Source of the DNA: Hyphomonadaceae bacterium UKL13-1
GTDB lineage: Bacteria > Pseudomonadota > Alphaproteobacteria > Caulobacterales > Aquidulcibacteraceae
Reading direction: 5' to 3'
DNA length: 64,000 nt
Assembly: GCA_001602435.1 (NCBI GenBank)
Contig: CP012156.1
Location: forward strand, 2,004,001 to 2,068,000
Shown here: positions 43,231-52,067 of the stretch, piece after piece
How positions within the stretch are numbered: the first letter of the stretch is position 1
Layout: every line of letters begins with the position of its first letter
Position numbers and translations under genes: made by a program
The notes under the pieces: model-generated
The model's database searches: none
What the model was told of the DNA's origin: nothing
What the model saw: only the letters and a program-made list of their open reading frames with translations

Positions 43231-44322
43231 TTAGGCTTTCGGTTTGCCAGCCATAAAGCTGGGGATATTGGCGCGCAGCCAGTTTCGCGCAGGCTTTTCA
43301 ACCAAGGCATGGGCGATGGCCGCAGCAATGATGCTGGCCAAAACGCCGCCAATACCAATGACCAAAGCAATCGTGCCCTTCGGCTCGCCCATCACGCGCT
43401 CAACAATCTGATAAAGCGCAATATCGACGGGCAGATGGACCATATAGGCCGCAAAGGAAATCTCGCCCAAATAGACCCAAGTCTTAGACGCCAACAACGG
43501 GGTTTGGTTGGTTTTAGAAGTCTCTGCCAAAAAGAAGACAAGTCCTGCCAAACCCGGCCATATCCAATAGGAAGGCCAACCCCAAGCAGCCGCCATCACA
43601 ACCCACACGGTACTGATAGCCACGCCCAAACCTGCAACGCCTTTAGGCAAGGTCAAATTTCGGCCCAAGAACCATAAAGCGATCCCCATGCCAAAGGACG
43701 GCACAATGCGAACAATGCCGCCCTGCCAGGTCATGTTCATCAGCTCGATATTGTAGAGGCGCATCCAAGCGACAAAGGCCGCAAATACCGCCACCATGAA
43801 GACAATGCCGATCAAAGGCCGCTTGGCAAAAAGGGCCGCGATGCCAAAGCTGATTGGGAAGGTCAGATAGGCAAACCACTCTGCCGAGATCGACCAAGAC
43901 GGGAAGTTCCAACCATCAGAGGCGACAAGGCCCCACGCATGCACCAAAGCCAAATGATAGGGAATCTGCTCCACCACAAAGGCGGAGGCCTTAAAAGTCG
44001 CACCCATCAGCGAGCCGGCCGCCCAAATGGCGATCATCGCAGCCAAGCAGATCAGATGCAGCGGATAGATCCGTGCGAGGCGCGCCCACACAAAGCTACG
44101 CCACGAAAAAGTCTTCGCTTCCACTTGCGGGCCATAGACATGGGCCAAAACAAAACCGGACAGGATGAAGAAGAGGTCGACCCCATAATTGCCGGCGTGG
44201 ACGATCCCGATTGTGTCGCGGGGTCCGAGATCAAAACGTTCCCAGAAAAAATAGATCAAAAGCCAGAATGCAGCAACAAAGCGCAAACCGGTCAGTGGAC
44301 GTATATCGGCTGGATAAAGCAT
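43231..44322 (-). CDS. Acyltransferase-3 family membrane protein (OafA/YrhL-like)
   Basis: 363 residues with about ten membrane helices. The family start is IRPLTGLRFVAAFWLLIYFFW, then YGVDLFFILSGFVLAHVYG and RFVWARLARIYPLH-like SFVWARLARIYPLHLICL, which carry the conserved Arg and His. Such enzymes O-acylate lipopolysaccharide, peptidoglycan, exopolysaccharide or small molecules; the acceptor here is unknown. It is convergent with the TrmJ-like gene with 17 bases between, and no polysaccharide genes flank it. Confidence 0.9.
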   Translation of the reverse strand: MLYPADIRPLTGLRFVAAFWLLIYFFWERFDLGPRDTIGIVHAGNYGVDLFFILSGFVLAHVYGPQVEAKTFSWRSFVWARLARIYPLHLICLAAMIAIWAAGSLMGATFKASAFVVEQIPYHLALVHAWGLVASDGWNFPSWSISAEWFAYLTFPISFGIAALFAKRPLIGIVFMVAVFAAFVAWMRLYNIELMNMTWQGGIVRIVPSFGMGIALWFLGRNLTLPKGVAGLGVAISTVWVVMAAAWGWPSYWIWPGLAGLVFFLAETSKTNQTPLLASKTWVYLGEISFAAYMVHLPVDIALYQIVERVMGEPKGTIALVIGIGGVLASIIAAAIAHALVEKPARNWLRANIPSFMAGKPKA

Positions 44323-44517
44323 GCTGGACCTAACTTACAAATCTATAGTTTGAACCTTAACCTACTAACCTTGTAACTTTGATAAGGGCACTGCAGCTTA
44401 CAAGGCGTAGCGGAGTTTTCATCTGCCATTGCGCGTCCCGCTCGACTTTGGGCGCAATTCCTGCAATCACAGCGTCAAACACGAGGCCGCCCGTGAGGGC
44501 TGCGAGGCGCATGACCG

Positions 44518-45729
44518 ATGACATTTGATCCAAGCGACGATTCCCCGCGCAAAAAAAGTGCGCAAGATGCCAAACCTTGGCTGCGCAAGGCGGACCCCGA
44601 GTCCGCATCGACGTCTACCGAAACACATGTTGAGCGCCCCGGCGAACGGATCGCCAAAGCTTTAGCGCGTGCAGGCCTGTGTTCGCGCCGCGAAGCTGAG
44701 CGTTGGATCGAGGAAGGTCGCATCACCGTCAATGGTGTGGTGCTGGAAAGCCCTGCCTTTAACGTCACCGCCCAAGACCGCATCGCCGTAGATGGTCGCC
44801 CCGTCGACAGCCCTGAACCCACACGTCTGTGGCGCTATCACAAGCCAGATGGCTTAGTGACCACCCACAAGGACCCGCAAGGCCGGGAAACCGTGTTTGA
44901 CCATTTGCCCGAAGATTTGCCGCGCGTCATTTCGGTTGGACGCTTGGATTTAAGCTCTGAAGGCCTGTTATTGCTGACCAATGATGGCGGATTAGCACGG
45001 TCGTTAGAATTGCCCTCGACAGGTTGGCTTAGACGCTACCGCGTTCGCGCCTTTGGTCGGGTTAGCCAAGAAGAGCTGGCACAACTAGCCGATGGGATCA
45101 CGGTTGATGGCATCACCTATGGCCCAATGGAAGCAATCCTAGATCGGGCAGAGACGGCCAATGCCTGGATCACCGTTTCAATCCGAGAAGGCAAAAACCG
45201 TGAAGTCCGTCGGGTGCTGGAAGCCATTGGCTTGAAGGTGAACCGCCTGATCCGCGTCTCCTACGGTCCGTTCCAATTGGGCAAAATGCCACCGGGCAGC
45301 GTCGAAGAAGTGGCCCCGTCGGCTTTGAAGGAAATGTTGGGCGCTTTGATGCCGGACTTGCCGCAACGTTTTTCCAGTCGGCCTGCACGTGTACCGCGTC
45401 CAGATTTAGAGGCCCCTGCCCTCGTCAAAACGGGCCGCCGTGGCCCGAAGCCGCCGCCGAAGTCCGCAAAGACACGCGTCAGCCTGCTTGAAGAAGAAAC
45501 AATGCGTCGCGAGGCCGGCAAAGCCAAAAGTCGTGCAGCTCACACGGGTGCAGGTTCGCCTGCCGCGAAGGGAAAGTCTGATTGGACAGGCAAGCCCAAA
45601 GTAGGCTTCAAAAAGGCTTCTGACGCTGCGCCTGCTGGTAAAGGCAAGCCTCAAACAGCGCCTTGGCGGGCGGGCGATGGGCCAAAGCGCGCCCACGCTT
45701 CGACAAAGCCAAGGAAGCCCAGCAGGTAA
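44518..45729 (+). CDS. rluB: RluB/RsuA-family rRNA pseudouridine synthase with basic tail
   Basis: 403 residues. An S4 RNA-binding domain (about 42-90, RIAKALARAGLCSRREAERW) precedes the catalytic domain. Its active-site Asp lies in SVGRLDLSSEGLLLLTNDG and a basic motif IREGKNREVRRVLEAIGL follows. The last ~110 residues are a Lys/Arg/Ala/Pro-rich tail, probably disordered and RNA-binding. The RluB-type modifies 23S rRNA, but RsuA-like or RluF-like specificity cannot be excluded. Its last 79 bases overlap the convergent CPBP gene. Confidence 0.88.
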   Translation: MTFDPSDDSPRKKSAQDAKPWLRKADPESASTSTETHVERPGERIAKALARAGLCSRREAERWIEEGRITVNGVVLESPAFNVTAQDRIAVDGRPVDSPEPTRLWRYHKPDGLVTTHKDPQGRETVFDHLPEDLPRVISVGRLDLSSEGLLLLTNDGGLARSLELPSTGWLRRYRVRAFGRVSQEELAQLADGITVDGITYGPMEAILDRAETANAWITVSIREGKNREVRRVLEAIGLKVNRLIRVSYGPFQLGKMPPGSVEEVAPSALKEMLGALMPDLPQRFSSRPARVPRPDLEAPALVKTGRRGPKPPPKSAKTRVSLLEEETMRREAGKAKSRAAHTGAGSPAAKGKSDWTGKPKVGFKKASDAAPAGKGKPQTAPWRAGDGPKRAHASTKPRKPSR

Positions 45730-46550
45730 AGCCCATAGGCGACGCCTTCCATCAGGTCAATTTCCGCCGGATTGCCACCAACCATTGTCCCGAGCAGCAG
45801 GGCACTCATGAAGTTATTGGCGATATGGCCACCAATAGCGGCCTCCAAGCCGTTCAAGCGCCACGCAGAATAGCCAAACAATAGGCCCATAACGAACGTG
45901 ATTACAAAAGTCGCCCAACCAGCATGACCGATGTGCAAGATGGAGAAAATGACGGCAGTCACCAGTACAGCAAGCAAACCATGGGCGATGAAACGCTGCA
46001 CATGTTGCAAGAGCCAGCCACGAACATAAACCTCTTCAAAGGTCGATTGCACCAAGGTACCAACGATATAGACACCCGCGAGCAGCAGCCAGTCTTGTGC
46101 TGAAAACCGCGCCATGCGCGCCTCAAACGGCCCCATGCTTTCCTGACCGAAGGCTGCTGAGGTGGCATAGCTGAGCGCCACGACGGCGAGAGCTGCGGCA
46201 AACGCTAAGGTCCAGCGAAATTGCGGTGCACCGGTGAACAAGGTTCTGATTGGCATATGTTCTACATATTTGCGCCACAGCACCAACGTCAGGAAGGCAG
46301 GCCCAAATCCGCCGACCATTAATGCAAATGCGCCCACCGCTTCTTCGGTAGCACCGAGGTCGTTGGGCTTGAGCATAACCATGATCCGCAGCGGTTCAAA
46401 AAACAAAACCAAAATAGCGAGGCTGATCTGCCAAACCAAAAAGATGCCCATCCCCCCCGCGATGGTCCGCCATGTCTTCGACCTGTTCCCGCGCATCACC
46501 TGCAAAAAAGGATCAGCCTGTGGGGGATTGGCCGGGGAATTATCAGACAT
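45651..46550 (-). CDS. CPBP-family intramembrane metalloprotease
   Basis: 299 residues from the ATG at 46550, which has AGGAG eight bases upstream and overlaps the comF stop by eight bases (ATGTCTGA). About eight membrane helices are predicted. The Abi/CPBP catalytic motifs are seen as STFEEVYVRGWLL, ILHIGHAGW and GGHIANNFMSALLL. Relatives process prenylated CAAX proteins in eukaryotes and serve bacteriocin immunity or regulation in bacteria. Its 3' end lies inside the coding tail of rluB on the opposite strand, a long antisense overlap. Confidence 0.88.
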   Translation of the reverse strand: MSDNSPANPPQADPFLQVMRGNRSKTWRTIAGGMGIFLVWQISLAILVLFFEPLRIMVMLKPNDLGATEEAVGAFALMVGGFGPAFLTLVLWRKYVEHMPIRTLFTGAPQFRWTLAFAAALAVVALSYATSAAFGQESMGPFEARMARFSAQDWLLLAGVYIVGTLVQSTFEEVYVRGWLLQHVQRFIAHGLLAVLVTAVIFSILHIGHAGWATFVITFVMGLLFGYSAWRLNGLEAAIGGHIANNFMSALLLGTMVGGNPAEIDLMEGVAYGLYLLGFLGFVEAWARFGPSPARQGAV

Positions 46551-47328
46551 CAAGCGACTCCTGCGACGAGCCAATGGGCTCACTCGGCACGTCAAGCTTA
46601 GTAGGTCGCACCACCCGTGCCAAGGCTACACAATCCACCCGCACTGCCCCCGCGCGCAGTAAAGCTGCGGTACATGCCTGAAGTGTTGCCCCCGTCGTCA
46701 TCACATCATCGACCAACACAAAGGATTGTCCAGCCACGGGCTGGGCAATGTGGAATGCCCCCGTAACATTGCGCTTACGCCCGCTAGCCGACAGGCCATT
46801 CTGGCTGGGCGTCGCCCGTTTTCGCCGTAAAAGCAGCGGATTATAGGGTCGCCCCGTCCTTCGCGCCAAAGCTTCCGCCAGCCACCCAGCCTGATTATAG
46901 CCCCGCTGCCACAGACGTAACCAATGCAAAGGCACTGGCAGGATCTGGTCGGCCTCTGCCACGAATGGGGCCGCCTCCACCATCCAAGCGGCAAAGGCGC
47001 GCAAGCCATCCTTGCGGCCCCCATGCTTGAGGTTGAGCACTAATGGCTTTGATAGATCGTCATAGGCTAAGGCCGCCCGTGCTCGGTGATAGAGCGGCGG
47101 TTGCGCCAAACAGACTGGACATAAGATGTCGGGTCCTGTCGCTTCTGGGATGGGAAATCCGCATCGCATGCATCCAGGCCCATAGAGAAAATCCAGCGCG
47201 CGCCACAAGTCCGCTTCCATCGTACCGAGACAGTCCACGCGTGCGTCTGATAGCAGCGAACGTGGTGGCCAAATCAGATCAGCAAGTGTAGTTCCGAGAC
47301 GGTAAGGACGCTGAGATCTTGCTGTCAT
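46543..47328 (-). CDS. comF: ComF-family phosphoribosyltransferase-like protein
   Basis: 261 residues from the ATG at 47328; a much longer open frame upstream overlaps the divergent methyltransferase and lacks family sequence. A four-Cys zinc ribbon (CMRC at 53-56 and CPVC at 70-73) precedes a phosphoribosyltransferase domain with the PRPP loop FVLVDDVMTTGATLQA. ComF proteins take part in DNA uptake in naturally competent bacteria; DprA of the same pathway is at 59214. Overlaps the CPBP gene downstream. Confidence 0.9.
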   Translation of the reverse strand: MTARSQRPYRLGTTLADLIWPPRSLLSDARVDCLGTMEADLWRALDFLYGPGCMRCGFPIPEATGPDILCPVCLAQPPLYHRARAALAYDDLSKPLVLNLKHGGRKDGLRAFAAWMVEAAPFVAEADQILPVPLHWLRLWQRGYNQAGWLAEALARRTGRPYNPLLLRRKRATPSQNGLSASGRKRNVTGAFHIAQPVAGQSFVLVDDVMTTGATLQACTAALLRAGAVRVDCVALARVVRPTKLDVPSEPIGSSQESLDV

Positions 47329-47376
47329 ATCTCTACCTTTGGTTCTTTTCTCAGAAATAGCGCATAACTGATCACC

Positions 47377-48300
47377 ATGGAAAGCCCTAACCCAACCATG
47401 TTGTTTGATCGGCAGCTTTTGGCACGCCGACGGAACCGGGCTGCGAAGGGATTTGGCGCTGTCGCATTCTTGAAGGATCGGGCTGTCGACGACGTTTGCG
47501 AGCGGCTGGACTTCATCAATCGCAGGTTTGAGCAAGCTCTCGATATCGGCTCCCACGGCGGGTATTTGGCCGCGGCTATCGCGCGCCATGGCGATATGCG
47601 CGATAAAATTGGTGCGCTGACCGAAAGCGACCTAAGCCCCGCCATGCTGGCCCAGCGTGTCGGTGGCGGCTTTGTGGCCGACGAAGACCACATGCCCTTG
47701 GCACCACTTAGCTTGGACTTAATTGTCTCAACACTCGGCCTGCATTGGGTCAATGATGTACCTGGCTTTTTGGCACAAACCCGCCTCGCCCTCCGGCCTG
47801 ATGGTTTGTTGTTATTGACCTTTTTGGGCGGCCGCACCTTACAAGAATTGCGCGCCTGTTTAGCCCAAGCCGAAACGGAAGCTTATGGCGAAGCCTTTGC
47901 GCGTGTCTCGCCCTTTGCCGATGCCCAAGATGGTGCGCAGCTATTACAGCGGGCGGGCTTTGCACTGCCGGTCGCTGACAGCGATGTTGTCACCGTACGT
48001 TACACCAATCTGTTTGGCCTTCTGCGCGATTTAAAAGCGATGGGAGAGACGGCCGCCTTTCACCAAAAAGCACCGCGTCGCCTAACGCGGGCGATCATCG
48101 CGCGCGCAGCAGACCTCTATCAAGCCAATCATAGCGATGTGGATGGTAAAGTACGCGCAACCTTTGAATTGATTACATTAACTGGCTGGGCCCCGCATGA
48201 AAGCCAGCAGAAGCCTTTGCCCAGAGGTAGCGCGAAAATGCGTCTTGCGGATGCTTTAGGAACCCGTGAAATCCCGACGGGCGAAAAACCAATTGGTTAG
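47377..48300 (+). CDS. SAM-dependent methyltransferase (NDUFAF5/BioC-like)
   Basis: 307 residues. Start MLFDRQLLARRRNRAAKGF and the SAM loop QALDIGSHGGYLAAAIA, followed by MPLAPLSLDLIVSTLGLHWVND, match the COG-type group that includes mitochondrial NDUFAF5 and BioC. The GxG loop is G-S-H-G-G. Proteins of this group next to comF are common in alphaproteobacteria. Whether it modifies complex I, as the mitochondrial protein does, is unknown. It is divergent from comF by only 48 bases and its stop overlaps the convergent flp stop. Confidence 0.85.
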   Translation: MESPNPTMLFDRQLLARRRNRAAKGFGAVAFLKDRAVDDVCERLDFINRRFEQALDIGSHGGYLAAAIARHGDMRDKIGALTESDLSPAMLAQRVGGGFVADEDHMPLAPLSLDLIVSTLGLHWVNDVPGFLAQTRLALRPDGLLLLTFLGGRTLQELRACLAQAETEAYGEAFARVSPFADAQDGAQLLQRAGFALPVADSDVVTVRYTNLFGLLRDLKAMGETAAFHQKAPRRLTRAIIARAADLYQANHSDVDGKVRATFELITLTGWAPHESQQKPLPRGSAKMRLADALGTREIPTGEKPIG

Positions 48301-48467
48301 CGAGCCATAGCCGCGACGATTTTATTGGTAATTCGATCATACATGCCATTGGTGTTGCCGCCGACCATTTGCATGGCAGGGATCATAGCGAGCACCATGA
48401 GGGTCGCAATCAGACCATACTCAATGGCAGTTGCACCGCGCTCATTCTTTAGTCTTTTCAGGATCAT
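48297..48467 (-). CDS. Flp-family type IVb pilin
   Basis: 56 residues, a typical Flp/Fap pilin. It has a short basic leader MILKRLKNERG, the prepilin-like core ATAIEYGLIATLMVLAMIPA with the invariant Glu five residues after the processing Gly, and a small polar C-terminus NTNGMYDRITNKIVAAMAR. It would be cut after Gly11 by a TadV/CpaA-type prepilin peptidase and assembled by a Tad system. No tad or cpa genes are in the window, so the assembly machinery must be elsewhere. The ATG overlaps the mutT stop as ATGA, and the stop overlaps the end of the methyltransferase gene by three bases. Confidence 0.85.
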   Translation of the reverse strand: MILKRLKNERGATAIEYGLIATLMVLAMIPAMQMVGGNTNGMYDRITNKIVAAMAR

Positions 48468-48880
48468 GATAAGCGACTCTGCTCTAAATGGTCACGTAAA
48501 GTCGACACCAGAGGGATATCGGCTTCTGGCATTGGATAACGATTTAAATCTTCGGGTTGGACCCAAGCCAGTTGCTGGCCTTCTTTGCCAACAGGCTCTC
48601 CTTGCCAGCGCTGCGCGATCCACAATGGCATCAAAAGATGGAAATCCGCATAGGCGTGGGAAGCAAAGGTCAGCGGTTTCAGGTCTTTGGGATCGACGTC
48701 TAGGCCCAGTTCTTCAGCCAATTCACGGCACAAGGCAGCTTCTGGGTTTTCACCAGATTCAATCTTGCCGCCCGGGAACTCCCAGAGTCCTGCAAGACTT
48801 TTCCCCTGTGGTCGTTGTGCTAGCAACACGGCACCGTTCCCATTAACCAAAGCAGCCGCGGCCACTAATAAAAGTCGCAT
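48464..48880 (-). CDS. mutT: 8-oxo-dGTP diphosphatase MutT
   Basis: 138 residues. It removes oxidised dGTP and prevents A-to-C transversions. The Nudix box from Gly38 to Leu60 (GKIESGENPEAALCRELAEE then LGL) matches the consensus exactly. The LWEFPGGK start and HAYADFHLLMPLWIA strand are usual for MutT. It lies 74 bp after argJ and its stop codon overlaps the start of the Flp pilin gene. Confidence 0.93.
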   Translation of the reverse strand: MRLLLVAAAALVNGNGAVLLAQRPQGKSLAGLWEFPGGKIESGENPEAALCRELAEELGLDVDPKDLKPLTFASHAYADFHLLMPLWIAQRWQGEPVGKEGQQLAWVQPEDLNRYPMPEADIPLVSTLRDHLEQSRLS

Positions 48881-48954
48881 AAGCCCCTACCCGTACCCAA
48901 CATAAGTCACAATTATTAAATAATCCCAATTTTGGGCGATCAAATCCAATCCAA

Positions 48955-50187
48955 TTAGGACCGATAGTCACCATTTATGCTGATATAGCCATGAGTAAGG
49001 TCGCAAGTCCAAACCTTTGCTTGGCCATTACCAACACCAACATCTACAAGAATATCAATTATTTGACCTCGCATATGAATATCTACTTGATCAACATCAT
49101 AAGCTACCGCTCCACCAGCCCTAGCGGTCCATTGTCCGCCGAAGCGAACGGAAAGTTGATCGACCGAGATCGGCTCTCCAGCTTTGCCAACGGCCATCAC
49201 AACCCGTCCCCAATTCGCATCTTCGCCCGCAATCGCGGTCTTGACTAAGGGCGAGTTGGCAATGGCGAACCCGATTGTTCGGGCAGAAATGTTGTCAGCG
49301 GCACCTTGCACCTCAATCTGGATCAGCTTTTGCGCCCCTTCCCCATCGCGGACCACTTGCATGGCGAGATCATGGAAAATTCCGCGTAGGGCTTCAGATA
49401 CCAAGGCCGCGCGGGGATCGCTTGGCATGGTGATGGGTGCCGCCCCACTTGCTCCGGTAGCGAAAACCAACAGCGTGTCGGACGTGGACGTATCGCTATC
49501 GACCGTGATGGCGTTAAACGTCGTCTCAACATGGGCGGAGACCATCGCTTGCAACACGTCCGGTGCAATCGCGGCATCGGTGAAGACGAAAACCAGCATC
49601 GTCGCCATGTTTGGCGCAATCATGCCCGAACCCTTGGCAAGACCGACCATATTCACCGCTGTCCCATCGAGGTTCAGCGTCGTCCCCGCCGCTTTTGGAA
49701 ACGTATCCGTCGTCGAAAAAGCTCGGGCGAGGCTTTCCCAATCGGGAGCACCCAAAGCCTTAACTGCGCTCGGCAATGCATCCGCTACGGTGGCAGGCGG
49801 CAGAGGTGCGCCAATGACCCCGGTCGCTGCGAGAAAGACCTCATGGTCCGCACAGCCCATCAAACGGCGCATTTCCGCGACCGTGGCTGCATTTTTGGCA
49901 AGCCCTGCAGGGCCCGTAAATGCGTTGGAATTTCCCGCGTTGACGACCAAGGCGCGAGCATGACCTTGGTTGACTTGGGCCGCACACCATTCAACATCGG
50001 CTGAGCGTGTGGCGCTGCGCGTGAAGGCCCCTGCGACGCTGGCCCCATCGGGGAATACCACCGTCATCAAGTCGTTGCGTGTCCCGCCATAGAGCCCAAT
50101 TCGGCTCGCCGATGCGCGCATGCCGGCAACAGGCGGCAAAGTCGGAAAAGCAGCGGGGGCGAGCGGGGAAACAGGCAGATTTTTCAT
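48955..50187 (-). CDS. argJ: Bifunctional ornithine acetyltransferase / N-acetylglutamate synthase ArgJ
   Basis: 410 residues. ArgJ recycles the acetyl group in arginine synthesis. The self-cleavage site is the Thr in APNMATMLVF, giving alpha and beta chains. NAGNSNAFTG, GVIGAPLP, KGSGMIAPNM and GEDANWGRVVMAVGKAG are all present, and the C-terminus DLTHGYISINGDYRS is canonical. It is divergent from the WYL regulator and followed by mutT. Confidence 0.97.
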   Translation of the reverse strand: MKNLPVSPLAPAAFPTLPPVAGMRASASRIGLYGGTRNDLMTVVFPDGASVAGAFTRSATRSADVEWCAAQVNQGHARALVVNAGNSNAFTGPAGLAKNAATVAEMRRLMGCADHEVFLAATGVIGAPLPPATVADALPSAVKALGAPDWESLARAFSTTDTFPKAAGTTLNLDGTAVNMVGLAKGSGMIAPNMATMLVFVFTDAAIAPDVLQAMVSAHVETTFNAITVDSDTSTSDTLLVFATGASGAAPITMPSDPRAALVSEALRGIFHDLAMQVVRDGEGAQKLIQIEVQGAADNISARTIGFAIANSPLVKTAIAGEDANWGRVVMAVGKAGEPISVDQLSVRFGGQWTARAGGAVAYDVDQVDIHMRGQIIDILVDVGVGNGQAKVWTCDLTHGYISINGDYRS

Positions 50188-50271
50188 GAAGATCGCTCTA
50201 ACGGCAGCAAGGCCTCAAGTCGACACGTTTTCGCGTTTGACCTGACGGGAGATTCAGGGCGAGAAGGCGAC

Positions 50272-51258
50272 ATGAGACATGAAAAATCTGCCCGACTTGT
50301 TGAATTGGCGCGCCATCTAGCCGCCACCACCTATGGCCTGACCTTGGATGAGATGGCCGAGAAACTGGATGTAAAGCGCCGCACGATTGAGCGTATGCGC
50401 GATCAATTGGTGATGATGTATCCAGACTTGGAAGAAATCGCGGACCCGCCGACCAAAAGATGGCGTCTGCCAAAGGGCTTGGACAGCTTTACTTTGGCGC
50501 CCACCAGCGAAGAAATGGCAGCCCTCAGCACGGGCCAAAAGCAGTTAGAACGCAGCAATCCACAAGCGGCCGATGCCTTGGCAAGGCTTGAAACGAAAAT
50601 GCTGTCGGCGCTCAAGTCCAATGTAAAGCGCCGCATGGCCACGGACATCGAAGCCTTGATGCAGGCAGAAGCCATCGCAGTGCAGCCAGGCCCTCGCGCT
50701 AGCGTCGATAAGGATGTGCTGCAGGTGCTGCGCGACGCGCTTTTGGCTCTTAAACAAGTGCGTGTGCATTATAGCGGCGGGTCTGGCGGACCGCGCCAAC
50801 GTGACCTCATCCCCTATGGCATTTTATTTGGCGGCGAGGCCTATCTGATCGCGCGCGAAGCCCATACCGATGAAGCAATTGCCCCACGCATGTGGCGGAT
50901 TGACCGGATCAGCCAACCCCTCATGCTCGATCTACCAGGCGGCGCACCGGAAGGCTTTGAGTTACAGGCCTATTCCGAGCGGTCCTTTGGCGTCTATCAG
51001 GAGGACACCGTCGATGTGTGCCTGCGCGTTTTCCCCGACTTTGCCGACGAAGCGAGCCGTTGGGTCTTCCACCCCCAGCAGAGCTTGGAACGTCTAGAAG
51101 ATGGGGCCTTATTGGTACGTTTGCACGGCGGCGGCCTGAACGAACTGGCTTGGAGCTTGTTTCGGTGGGGCGGCAAACTTGAAATCCTTGAGCCACCAGC
51201 CTTGAAGCGGGCCATGGCCAATGCCCTCGACCTTGCCAGCACGATGATTAAGCCCTGA
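50272..51258 (+). CDS. WYL-domain transcriptional regulator
   Basis: 328 residues. A helix-turn-helix (about 10-60, YGLTLDEMAEKLDVKRRTIE) is followed by a helical linker. The WYL domain (about 170-235) has YGILFGGEAYLIAREAH with the usual Trp of Trp-Tyr-Leu replaced by Ala. A WCX C-terminal domain completes it. WYL regulators often sense nucleic acid or small ligands and many control defence genes, but none is adjacent here. Divergent from argJ and 67 bp before lspA. Confidence 0.9.
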   Translation: MRHEKSARLVELARHLAATTYGLTLDEMAEKLDVKRRTIERMRDQLVMMYPDLEEIADPPTKRWRLPKGLDSFTLAPTSEEMAALSTGQKQLERSNPQAADALARLETKMLSALKSNVKRRMATDIEALMQAEAIAVQPGPRASVDKDVLQVLRDALLALKQVRVHYSGGSGGPRQRDLIPYGILFGGEAYLIAREAHTDEAIAPRMWRIDRISQPLMLDLPGGAPEGFELQAYSERSFGVYQEDTVDVCLRVFPDFADEASRWVFHPQQSLERLEDGALLVRLHGGGLNELAWSLFRWGGKLEILEPPALKRAMANALDLASTMIKP

Positions 51259-51325
51259 TTGGCCGCCTGCCCCCTCACTGTTTGTTGCATTTCCTTGGCC
51301 GATCAAAACACACTAAAGAGCGCCC

Positions 51326-51901
51326 ATGACATCGCCATCGCCTGCCCCAAAGCTACCTGCTGCTGCGCCCGCTCCTGTCTGGGGCGTTCTGCTGATTTTG
51401 GTCGTGCTTGGTTTGGATCAAGCCACAAAATACTGGGTCTTGAACCATCTCAACTTATTGACCATCGGCAAGATTGAGATTTCTTCCATCTTCGATCTGA
51501 CCATGGTGTGGAATTATGGCGTCAGCTTTGGTGCGCTGAAGGCCCATGCGGATTGGCAACGCTGGGGACTGGTGGCCATGTCCGGCGTAATCGCAACCGT
51601 CTTTGCGGTCTGGCTATTCAAGGCAGAGCGTCGGCAGACCTTTATCGCCTTGGCACTGGTGATCGGCGGGGCGATTGGCAATCTGATCGACCGGGTACGA
51701 TTCGGGGCCGTCGCGGACTTTTTGGACTTCTCGGGCTTCTTCTTCCCTTGGGTGTTTAATGTCGCCGACGCTGCAATCACGGTCGGCGCGATCCTGTTGG
51801 CAATTGATATGCTGATGAACCCCGAAGATACGCCACAATCGAAACAAAATTCTGGCTCAAAAAGTGAGTCAGAGCGTGAGTCTGGGCCGCCAGCGGCGTG
51901 A
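51326..51901 (+). CDS. lspA: Lipoprotein signal peptidase (signal peptidase II)
   Basis: 191 residues with four membrane helices. LspA cleaves the signal peptide of lipidated prolipoproteins. The paired catalytic Asp motifs are present: MVWNYGVSFGAL, GNLIDRVRFGAVADFLDF and FNVADAAITVGAILL. The ~20-residue N-terminal Pro/Ala leader and Ser/Glu/Lys-rich C-tail are extras outside the conserved core. It starts an operon-like run with bamF and mutL. Confidence 0.95.
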   Translation: MTSPSPAPKLPAAAPAPVWGVLLILVVLGLDQATKYWVLNHLNLLTIGKIEISSIFDLTMVWNYGVSFGALKAHADWQRWGLVAMSGVIATVFAVWLFKAERRQTFIALALVIGGAIGNLIDRVRFGAVADFLDFSGFFFPWVFNVADAAITVGAILLAIDMLMNPEDTPQSKQNSGSKSESERESGPPAA

Positions 51902-52067
51902 ACATCTGGACCTTCGGGCAGCCTTGCGTCTAAGAAGGTATGGAACAAACGGTTTTAAGGGTTGTGGAGACGGCAAGTTGAGGGCCCTGCGAGCAAACGC
52001 AGCCTCAAGTCCCGGTCGAAAATGCCGCCCTGATGAGACAAGTTTTGAGAGACATGGAGCGAGTGCT

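Noticed and set aside
44357..44608. 83-residue minus-strand frame upstream of rluB and a CCTTGTAA/TTACAAGG repeat
   Set aside because: No ribosome site or family; it overlaps the rluB start, and the 8-bp arms are 21 bases apart with no clear partner gene.
47329..47589. N-terminal extension of comF by 87 codons
   Set aside because: It runs through the divergent methyltransferase gene and lacks ComF similarity; MTARSQRPYR has a ribosome site.
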